From the NCBI RefSeq assembly GCF_900129875.1, contig NZ_FQXC01000008.1, forward strand, positions 21,216 through 85,215: a stretch of DNA of 64,000 bases, written 5' to 3'. A model generated the notes under the pieces. The model saw nothing but the letters and a program-made list of their open reading frames with translations. It was not told the origin of the DNA and did not search any database. Positions 55,554 to 62,438 of this stretch are shown one piece after another (positions within the stretch are counted from its first letter, which is position 1; each line of letters begins with the position of its first letter). The DNA comes from Marivita hallyeonensis. GTDB taxonomy: Bacteria; Pseudomonadota; Alphaproteobacteria; Rhodobacterales; Rhodobacteraceae. Made by a program: the position numbers and the translations under genes.

Positions 55554-55850
55554 ATGCAAAAACCAAGCGACCAATGGAAGAAACTGCGCCGCGCGGTACT
55601 TGAACGCGCGCGCCGCAGTATGATCGAGCCTTTGGAGGTCGTTCACCTCGCACTCCTCGGAGCCAGTGCGCTGTACTTGGCCGGATTTCTGCGGCTTAAC
55701 GTATTCGGTCAAACCGGTGAATTTTCTATGGCTTCTGCCGCCTTCATTCTGCTCGCAGCCGCTGGCGGTCTTCTTGTACCTGTTCTGACAGGATCAGCAT
55801 TGACCCTGCACTTCGCCGACCGACGACTGGGAAAGCTCCTTCGTGAATAA
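55554..55850 (+). CDS. Small membrane protein
   Basis: 98 residues, starting 4 bp after the repressor stop and so co-transcribed with it. A basic N-terminus is followed by two membrane helices (about 28-48 and 58-80) and a basic tail. No family recognised. Could be a superinfection or effector protein of the element, but nothing in the sequence shows it. Confidence 0.65.
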   Translation: MQKPSDQWKKLRRAVLERARRSMIEPLEVVHLALLGASALYLAGFLRLNVFGQTGEFSMASAAFILLAAAGGLLVPVLTGSALTLHFADRRLGKLLRE

Positions 55851-55866
55851 CAACACTGCAATGATT

Positions 55867-55921
55867 GGCCCTCGGACTACAAAGCTTTTGGCGCACGATG
55901 CTTGCGTGCAGCAAAAGGGCC
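55867..55921. promoter_or_regulatory. Imperfect hairpin upstream of the HNH nuclease gene
   Basis: TTTTGGCGCACG (55886-55897) pairs with CGTGCAGCAAAA (55905-55916) at 10 of 12 positions around a 7-nt loop, and GGCCC (55867-55871) with GGGCC (55917-55921) could extend it. It fills most of the 79 bp before the HNH start. Could be a terminator, attenuator or protein-binding site. Confidence 0.3.
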
Positions 55922-55929
55922 GGACCTGA

Positions 55930-56829
55930 ATGACCTTCGGAGTGTTCATTCATCGCAGTGACTCGATCTACGATGACGTGCCCTCAGAACGCTATCAGTT
56001 CCCGCGCCAGTATTTGTCCCGCGCTCAGCAATGTGAAGGTGACTGGATCGTCTATCTTGAGCCTAGCAAGGTGAAAGACACGAAGGGGTACTTCGCAGTC
56101 GCAAAGGTGCACGAGATCATCTCCGACCCTCGAAAATCTGACATGTACTTGGCCGTCATCGAGCCAGGGACGTATCTTGATTTCGGCGATCCTGTGCCGT
56201 TCCGCGATACCAAGAATATCGTTGAGAGAGGCCTGCTGAATGATGAGGGCCGCATTTCTGGGCGCGCTCAAGCAGCTGTTAGAACGCTTTCAAATGAAGA
56301 CTTCGCCCGGATAATCGAGCGCGGATTGGACGCTGAGAACGATATTCTGCCCCGTGTAGGAGACCTCGCGGCAAGCTCTGGTTTTCAAGATGAGCAAGCG
56401 CCCTTTCTGCACCCGACCGCGCGCGAACGCGTCAATCAACTTACTAACAGAGCCGTTCGAGACCGAAACTTCAGAAAAAACGTGCTACGTGCATACGGCG
56501 AGCGCTGCGCTATCACAGGTCTTCGCTTGATCAACGGTGGCGGGCGTGCCGAAGTAGAAGCAGCCCATATCATGCCGGTTGAGCACAATGGACCTGACAT
56601 CGTGAGCAATGGCCAAGCACTTTCAGGAACCGCGCATTGGATGTTTGATCGGGGATTGGTCAGCATAGCTGATGACTTTTCCATCCTGGTTTCTAGGCAA
56701 AGCAACGACCAAGAGGCCGTGAAAGGAATGATCAATTCAAGCGGAAAAGTGTTGATACCAGACCGTCAAGCGAACCGTCCAAGAAGGGAGTTCGTTGCTT
56801 GGCATCGAGACAACCTATTCAAAAAGTAA
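55930..56829 (+). CDS. HNH endonuclease with N-terminal putative modified-DNA reader domain
   Basis: 299 residues. The C-terminal part (about 190-255) is an HNH_2-type nuclease: YGERCAITG, then AAHIMPVEHNGPD, SNGQAL and TAHWMFDRGL give the His-Asn-His core. The N-terminal 110 residues (FIHRSDSIYDDVPSERYQF, GDWIVYLEPSK, GYFAVAKVHEI, YLDFGDPVPF) form a beta-rich domain like the PUA/EVE-type readers of modified bases. Reader plus HNH is the plan of type IV, modification-dependent restriction enzymes. No methyltransferase gene is adjacent, which agrees. The reader assignment is inference. Confidence 0.75.
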   Translation: MTFGVFIHRSDSIYDDVPSERYQFPRQYLSRAQQCEGDWIVYLEPSKVKDTKGYFAVAKVHEIISDPRKSDMYLAVIEPGTYLDFGDPVPFRDTKNIVERGLLNDEGRISGRAQAAVRTLSNEDFARIIERGLDAENDILPRVGDLAASSGFQDEQAPFLHPTARERVNQLTNRAVRDRNFRKNVLRAYGERCAITGLRLINGGGRAEVEAAHIMPVEHNGPDIVSNGQALSGTAHWMFDRGLVSIADDFSILVSRQSNDQEAVKGMINSSGKVLIPDRQANRPRREFVAWHRDNLFKK

Positions 56830-56898
56830 GAAAACCCAAAGGCACAAGAGCAGGCTAAAACCAGCTGGAGAAATCTGGAAACTATCGTTGGATTGCTG

Positions 56899-56945
56899 CT
56901 GACTCTTCAGGTGGACGGGGCTATATTTTGTGGTCTGACAGGAGG
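56899..56945 (+). promoter_or_regulatory. Promoter and ribosome site of the nucleosidase-STAND gene
   Basis: CTGACT (56899-56904), a 17-bp spacer and TATATT (56922-56927) resemble a sigma-70 promoter. AGGAGG at 56940-56945 is 9 nt before a TTG start at 56955 and decides that start over the TTG at 56928. Confidence 0.45.
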
Positions 56946-56954
56946 CTTGTACCA

Positions 56955-59900
56955 TTGAGCGAGAAAAGACACTTCGATTTAATCGTCAACATTCCACTAG
57001 AAGAAGAACTAAATGCATTTTTGAACATCTTTGATCACAAAGAGGATTTCTCAAACGACGCCCAATACCGTTGCACGGTTCATACTGGCACAGATGTAAC
57101 GATGCTTGTGGTCGTTCAGGATGAAATGGGCAAGTCATCCGCTTCCAACTCGACCACAGAAGCGTTGAATGAGTTCTCCTGCGATCTTTTCATATGCCTA
57201 GGAATCGCTGGCGGCCTCTCTAAGGACCTCAAGCTAGGGGATGTCTGCTATTCCGGGAACATATTGGATGTAAATGACAACGCAAAAACTACGGATGGCG
57301 ATGAAGGTGCTATCAATTTAGAGCTTTCACCCTTCACGTACCGAACCGACAAGCCGCTTTCACTGGCCCTCGATTTTGTTCGTCGTGATCCGACTTCCCG
57401 AACGAAATATTCAGAGTGGCAGCAAGGCCGTTTGGCCAGAGCGAAGGAACTCGGGCTTGAAGAGATTCAAGACAAGAAGGGGCAGAACCCACAAGAACCC
57501 TTGCCAAAATCTATGGGTGGAACGATTGCTTGCGGCGTCGTTAGTGCCGGCAATAACTACAACGATAAGCTCAAGCAAATTGACCGGAAAGTACTCGCCA
57601 TCGAGACTGAGTCCGGTGGCATTTTTAACATAACATCAAGGAAGGGCGTCAAAGCACTCACAATAAGGGGTATATCTGACTACGCTGATCCAAACAAAGC
57701 TAAGCTGGAGGCAGGAACCCAAGACGCTGTCAGGGTTTTAGCGGCAGAGAATGCCGCAAGTTTTCTGAAGTTTCAGTTGGGGAACAAGAAATTTGTAGAT
57801 CGAATCCGATCCTCAAAAGCAGCCACCCACGATACCGAAGAATCCATCGAGGCATCTTCGACAACAAAGTCACTAGAAGAGCTTGTCTTGGGGGGACAGG
57901 ACTTCATTGATGAAAGGCTTCGTGAGTTATCACCTGAGTACAGGCTTCATCCGAAGGGGTATCAAATGCCCCTCCCATCCATTATTGCTGAACAACCCAA
58001 GGAAGGCAGCGGGCGTGGGTCAGAGCCGATCCATGACATTGTCGAGTGCCTGCAAAATGAAGACCATATCTACATCGCGCTTGATAAGAGCTATCCGGAC
58101 AAAAGTGTTCCTTGGGTCATCGCGGACCACCTGATCCGAAGCGAGATCAACAACGTCCAGCTCCTGCCGATTGTGGTCGATGGTGATGACATCAAGCCAC
58201 CACACTACTCGATAGAAGTGGCCGCGCCTGACGTATTTGTGGGTGACCAAGAAAACCGCCAGGTGGTCATCATTTTTGATGGTCTACCACTGTCCTCAAA
58301 AACACGAACAAAGTTCATTTTGGATCAGGTCCATCAGCATGAGAACGCTAAGTTTATCTTCATAGATCGCACGGAAGCCAATTTCTTCATGCAAAGTGAA
58401 TTCGCTAGTGCAGTTTCTGCTTCGGCGTATCGGCTATGCGAAGTGTCATTCTCACAGATGGCCTATTTTGTGCAGCGCAACTTCGAGATGAACGGGACAG
58501 AGTCAGAAGTTGTTGCAAAACGGCTCAGGGATACCTTTAGGAAATTCCACCTGAATGCGCATCCAGCATACTTCGCAGGTATTCCAAAGGAGACGCTTTC
58601 AGCACTTATACAGGCCAATCGCAGAACCGAACTCATGCAACTTGGTGTGGATGGGTTTCTGACGTTTCTTGTTGCAGGTGATCAGGCCAAAATCACACTA
58701 AGCCGAACCACTAGAAGCAAGTTCCTTCGCCAACTTGTCGTCGAGTTGAATGTCAATAAGAGAAGCTTCAATGAAGCCGAGCTGGTGGAATACACCGCTG
58801 AATTTGCTGCACACTACGACTTTGACATAAAGCCAATCACGTTCATTGACGAGTTCACCAAGTCAGGAATCCTCTTTTTCGATGACGACCGAGTGCGAGT
58901 TGCAATCCCATTCATTGAAAGCTTCCTGTTGGCACAGGAGTTAGCATCTAAACCAGAGATCGCAGTCCAATACTTTGATCTGAAAGACTATAACTTCGAT
59001 TTGGCGACCTTTGACCTCTACTGTGAGATTCAACCAAGTGAGCAAATAGTTTCCGCGGTTTCAAAATTTCTGGAGGACAACATTGGCACTTCTCAGGAAG
59101 AGCAGCATATTCTGCTGTCGGATCGGATCGACCCATCAAGCCTGATTGCCGTCGATAAGTTGGGCGCTCTCCAGAACCGCATCGAAAAAGCCGCTCGAGA
59201 CATTGTCGACGACAAGAACATAACTGTCGAAAAACAGCGGCTCATGGACATAACCGAGCGTGTTTCGGAAAGAGCTAGTAAGTCCAGCGTTGCAGCATTT
59301 GAGACGGACGGAGATAGTGAAACGTCGGCAGATAGCATTGCTCATCGAGAGGAGTTTGAAGCCGCAGTTGATCGTCTCTCAGACTTGTCCTTCGGCACGA
59401 TGGTCGGGACGTTGTTGGTTGGATACGGCGCAGAGCATCTTGATGCTGACACAAAGCGACAGCTAATTGTCTTAGTTGCGAAGAGCGCCGCCAATCTTAT
59501 CGACCAATGGACTGAATTCAATAATAAAATTGACTTCGGATCGATGAAAAGCGACCTTACATCCGACGAATTTCTTGACGAGATGATGGTCAAGTATCCA
59601 AGCGACACCAAGCGAGAAAAGCTGAAATCGACGATTTCCGACTATGTCGACATGATGAAGTTCATTTGCGTGTCGGATCCGTTTAGGAAGGTCATGGGCA
59701 GTCTCGGCGACCATGCGAAAAATCCAATACTTGGAAAGAGCCTAGCAGCGGTTGAAATCGATGAGCAGTTTGCAGAACTGATCAGAGCTATTTGGTTGTC
59801 TGACCTTGAGTTGGGCTATGGCGAAGACCTGCTGAACGAAAAAACCAAAGCGCTCCCCAAACTATCTTTGTTGCGCATTTGCATTTCCGAGTATCTGCTC

Positions 59901-60065
59901 AAGCAGGTGTATTGGACCCATGCAAAGAAAGATCACCGGCTCAAGTTGCTCGATATAGCGGAATCCGTGCTAAAAAAAGTGTCGCTGAACATCGACAGCT
60001 CAAAGATCAAGAAGGCTATCACAGAAGAAAGCAAGAAGAACGGCGATGGCGGTTTCCAGTCCTGA
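56955..60065 (+). CDS. Nucleosidase fused to a degenerate STAND/NACHT-like protein; predicted anti-phage effector
   Basis: 1036 residues from TTG 56955. Residues 1-275 are a PNP/UDP-family nucleosidase: PLEEEL (14-19), CLGIAGG (81-87), AIETESGG (215-222; Glu 217 and 219 equal MTA/SAH nucleosidase Glu 172 and 174) and ISDYAD (Asp 242 equals Asp 197), so the catalytic set is intact. Residues 360-480 have the STAND order but with decayed motifs: a Walker A position reading LDKSYPDKS without the glycines, a Walker B VVIIFDGLPLSS without the second acid, then FIFIDRTEANF. Helical and winged-helix parts follow (FIESFLLAQEL), and a 370-residue helical C-terminus of unknown type. Known PNP-type immune effectors cleave ATP; this fusion may do so on sensing a phage. 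Confidence 0.8.
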   Translation: MSEKRHFDLIVNIPLEEELNAFLNIFDHKEDFSNDAQYRCTVHTGTDVTMLVVVQDEMGKSSASNSTTEALNEFSCDLFICLGIAGGLSKDLKLGDVCYSGNILDVNDNAKTTDGDEGAINLELSPFTYRTDKPLSLALDFVRRDPTSRTKYSEWQQGRLARAKELGLEEIQDKKGQNPQEPLPKSMGGTIACGVVSAGNNYNDKLKQIDRKVLAIETESGGIFNITSRKGVKALTIRGISDYADPNKAKLEAGTQDAVRVLAAENAASFLKFQLGNKKFVDRIRSSKAATHDTEESIEASSTTKSLEELVLGGQDFIDERLRELSPEYRLHPKGYQMPLPSIIAEQPKEGSGRGSEPIHDIVECLQNEDHIYIALDKSYPDKSVPWVIADHLIRSEINNVQLLPIVVDGDDIKPPHYSIEVAAPDVFVGDQENRQVVIIFDGLPLSSKTRTKFILDQVHQHENAKFIFIDRTEANFFMQSEFASAVSASAYRLCEVSFSQMAYFVQRNFEMNGTESEVVAKRLRDTFRKFHLNAHPAYFAGIPKETLSALIQANRRTELMQLGVDGFLTFLVAGDQAKITLSRTTRSKFLRQLVVELNVNKRSFNEAELVEYTAEFAAHYDFDIKPITFIDEFTKSGILFFDDDRVRVAIPFIESFLLAQELASKPEIAVQYFDLKDYNFDLATFDLYCEIQPSEQIVSAVSKFLEDNIGTSQEEQHILLSDRIDPSSLIAVDKLGALQNRIEKAARDIVDDKNITVEKQRLMDITERVSERASKSSVAAFETDGDSETSADSIAHREEFEAAVDRLSDLSFGTMVGTLLVGYGAEHLDADTKRQLIVLVAKSAANLIDQWTEFNNKIDFGSMKSDLTSDEFLDEMMVKYPSDTKREKLKSTISDYVDMMKFICVSDPFRKVMGSLGDHAKNPILGKSLAAVEIDEQFAELIRAIWLSDLELGYGEDLLNEKTKALPKLSLLRICISEYLLKQVYWTHAKKDHRLKLLDIAESVLKKVSLNIDSSKIKKAITEESKKNGDGGFQS

Positions 60066-60081
60066 TGAAGCATGTCACATG

Positions 60082-60110
60082 TTGACAGGTGTATCATTTA
60101 ATGATACATA
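60082..60110 (+). promoter_or_regulatory. higBA promoter with palindromic operator
   Basis: TTGACA (60082-60087), 17-bp spacer, TACATA (60105-60110). A perfect 19-bp palindrome, TGTATCATT-T-AATGATACA (60090-60108), fills the spacer and enters the -10 box, as in autoregulated toxin-antitoxin operons. Transcription would start near 60116-60118, on the toxin start codon at 60117. Confidence 0.75.
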
Positions 60111-60116
60111 TCTCTA

Positions 60117-60398
60117 ATGATCCAAAGCACCAAGGGTAAACTCGCTGCCAATGCCGTGAAAGGCAAGTATGGCAAAGGCTTCCCGGGTGACTTGGTGAAG
60201 CGCACGCGGGCGATGCTTTCGGCGCTGGATGCTGCGGTTGTTGTCGAGGATTTACGGTTCCCGCCTGGCAACCACCTGGAAGAACTGAAAGGGGATCGGG
60301 CTGGGCAACACTCCGTGCGGATCAACGGACAATGGCGCATCTGCTTTGTCTGGACGCCGAACGGCCCTGCCGATGTCGAGATTGTGGACTACCATTGA
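60117..60398 (+). CDS. higB: HigB/RelE-family toxin
   Basis: 93 residues. The C-terminal half shows the HigB signature: LRFPPGNHLEELKGDRAGQHSVRINGQWRICFVW and a terminal VDYH, with the basic residues of a ribosome-dependent mRNA interferase. Toxin-first order, 12 bp before higA, is typical of higBA. No ribosome site precedes the ATG and the predicted transcript starts on it. Confidence 0.9.
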   Translation: MIQSTKGKLAANAVKGKYGKGFPGDLVKRTRAMLSALDAAVVVEDLRFPPGNHLEELKGDRAGQHSVRINGQWRICFVWTPNGPADVEIVDYH

Positions 60399-60410
60399 GA
60401 GGATACGCTG

Positions 60411-60701
60411 ATGAGCATGCTTGAAGACCCGATGCACCCCGGTGAAGTCCTGAAGGAGCTTTACCTTGATCCCCTGGAGATGGGGGCCATCGCGTTTGCG
60501 CGGCGTCTGGGCGTGCCTCGGACGCGGATCGAGCGGTTGATCAAGGGCACGACCGGTATCACACCTGACACAGCCCTGCGCCTCGCCCGTGTGTTCAACA
60601 CGACCCCGGCCTACTGGGTGAACCTGCAGACGAACTATGACATGGCGCTGGCGGCTAAGGAGATCGACGTGTCAAACATTGAACCGCTAGTGGCAGCCTA
60701 G
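60411..60701 (+). CDS. higA: HigA-family antitoxin
   Basis: 96 residues. N-terminal MHPGEVLKELYLDPLEM, an HTH (IAFARRLGVPRTRIERLIKG) and the ITPDTALRLARVFNTTPAYWVNLQ signature of HigA. Site GAGGATACG upstream. It would bind HigB and repress the operon at the 19-bp palindrome. Confidence 0.93.
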   Translation: MSMLEDPMHPGEVLKELYLDPLEMGAIAFARRLGVPRTRIERLIKGTTGITPDTALRLARVFNTTPAYWVNLQTNYDMALAAKEIDVSNIEPLVAA

Positions 60702-60814
60702 GGGAAAGACACAGAAGCGCGAATGCACATTCGAGCAGTCTATTGGAGGTCAGAAGGGCCGGGCCTTCGGAACTTGGCAGAGACCCAGAAACACAGGACT
60801 ACAACTCAAAAAAT

Positions 60815-62389
60815 ATGAAAAAACTCGACGCTCCCGCAAAAGATAGCGAACCTCTATTTGTTCAGAAGGTCGAGAAGCTGCCGCTTCCGCTGGACCGGCA
60901 CATTGCGTCGCTAAAACTTTGGAGTGATGCGAACACAGCTGATGGCGGCTACAAGCTCTTTTTGTCGGCCAATGTTGGAAGTGACGTGATCACGCTGGAC
61001 GCAGATGGCACCCCAATAGATGTGGTGCTGGAAATATATCAAGCCGAGGTTGACCTGTTCTTCCCTGGATCCCGTGTCTCAGTATCAGACACATACCGCG
61101 AACTGTTCGGAGTGGATGTCAAATCTGCAGAGGTTGAGGAAACCGAAGCCTTTGAGAGCAGTGGGTCTGCTAGCCTAAGGCCTGGCTCTAGTGGCTTAGA
61201 CGCAAAAACTTCCAAAAAGACCACAAGGTCAAAGAAGCTCGTCGAAGACGATGGCTTATCCTTTAGGCATCCAGCACTTGAAATGGTCTGCTTTGGAAAG
61301 TGGTCTGAGAAGAAGGCCCTCGAAGGCAATCAAGTACCCAACTACAATGGATGGGAAGTGTTTCACGCCAACGGGAAAGACCCTTCCGGTGTTCTGGCAC
61401 GCTTCAATGTCCGGAAGAACTGGATCGGTTTCAAAGATGTCGAGGCGGACCAATCCACTAGGCTCGGCCGTCTGATAAATGACACCTTGGGAAAGAAGTC
61501 TCGCGTTGACCAAGAGCGAGCTCGCTTATTCACGCTTTTGTTGAAGGAGCTCGCATACCTTGGTCTTCAGAACCGTCAAGAAAAGTCGATAGCGACTCTT
61601 GCCGCTGCCGCCATTCAAGTCGATCCACAAACCAATGAGCATTTTTCGGTTCCTGCCGCTGACCGCCGGAAGAATCTGTCTGTTCCTTCTCAGCTCCTGA
61701 CAAGGTTTTTGACGTCGACTGAGGAACAGCTTCAAGCGGCCTATAAGTCAGCAATCTCAGATGCAGAACAACTTGCGAAACTCAATGAAAAAGGTTTTGT
61801 GCCAAAGTCAAATTTCCTCGAGGCACAAGCAGCGTACCTCAAAATCAGCCTCATGATAGACGCTCCACAGTTGTTACGGAAAGACCTAGAAAGTGAGTTT
61901 GGTGCCAATGTCATCAAAGACCTTTCGAACCTTGGTCTACTCACTCGGGGGCCAAAGGGAACAGTAAGGCTAGTCGAACCGATGGCTGGTACTGAAATTG
62001 GCGTCGCCTTTCAAACACTGGTGAAACGTCAGCCCACTATTCAGAAGGTTGACAGCTGGCTAGTTGAGAATCCGAACATATCACCGCTAGAAATCGGGCA
62101 ACGCCTTGCAGAGTATCTTTGGAAAGACTGGTCCGACACCTCTGCAAAGCGGAATGGTCACCAGATCCGCAGCTGGGCAAGGCTCCAAGGGCATGACCGC
62201 AAGGGGCGACGCCCAAGCATCTCGCCAGAGACACTTCCCATTATCCGGGAATACGCCGCACAGGGTATGTCGGTTCTACAGATTGCAGAAGCCATCGGTG
62301 TGCACCAATTCACCGTAGAACGAGCTCTCCAAGACGAAAGGCAAAGGGAACTGCAGGAAACCTTTGAACAGAACAACGAGCTGGATTGA
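60815..62389 (+). CDS. Unknown protein with C-terminal helix-turn-helix
   Basis: 524 residues from ATG 60815; a TTG at 60743 would add 24, and neither has a good ribosome site. No known family is recognised as a whole. Seen in order: an N-terminal mixed alpha/beta part, a Ser/Lys-rich linker (about 115-145), a central segment with a conserved-looking aromatic core (NGWEVFHANGK, FNVRKNWIGF), a helical middle, and a C-terminal resolvase-like HTH (GRRPSISPETLPIIREYAAQGMSVLQIAEAIGVHQFTVERAL). It follows higA by 113 bp, or 41 bp with the TTG start, and may be co-transcribed. AT-rich like the other cargo. Confidence 0.7.
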   Translation: MKKLDAPAKDSEPLFVQKVEKLPLPLDRHIASLKLWSDANTADGGYKLFLSANVGSDVITLDADGTPIDVVLEIYQAEVDLFFPGSRVSVSDTYRELFGVDVKSAEVEETEAFESSGSASLRPGSSGLDAKTSKKTTRSKKLVEDDGLSFRHPALEMVCFGKWSEKKALEGNQVPNYNGWEVFHANGKDPSGVLARFNVRKNWIGFKDVEADQSTRLGRLINDTLGKKSRVDQERARLFTLLLKELAYLGLQNRQEKSIATLAAAAIQVDPQTNEHFSVPAADRRKNLSVPSQLLTRFLTSTEEQLQAAYKSAISDAEQLAKLNEKGFVPKSNFLEAQAAYLKISLMIDAPQLLRKDLESEFGANVIKDLSNLGLLTRGPKGTVRLVEPMAGTEIGVAFQTLVKRQPTIQKVDSWLVENPNISPLEIGQRLAEYLWKDWSDTSAKRNGHQIRSWARLQGHDRKGRRPSISPETLPIIREYAAQGMSVLQIAEAIGVHQFTVERALQDERQRELQETFEQNNELD

Positions 62390-62438
62390 GACGGACTGTT
62401 TAGGCTTCTAACAAATGAGTTCGTAGCGCAGATTAGGA

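Noticed and set aside
56955..57780. A plain housekeeping MTA/SAH nucleosidase gene
   Set aside because: The frame continues without a stop for a further 760 residues with STAND-like sequence, and it lies in an integrated element.
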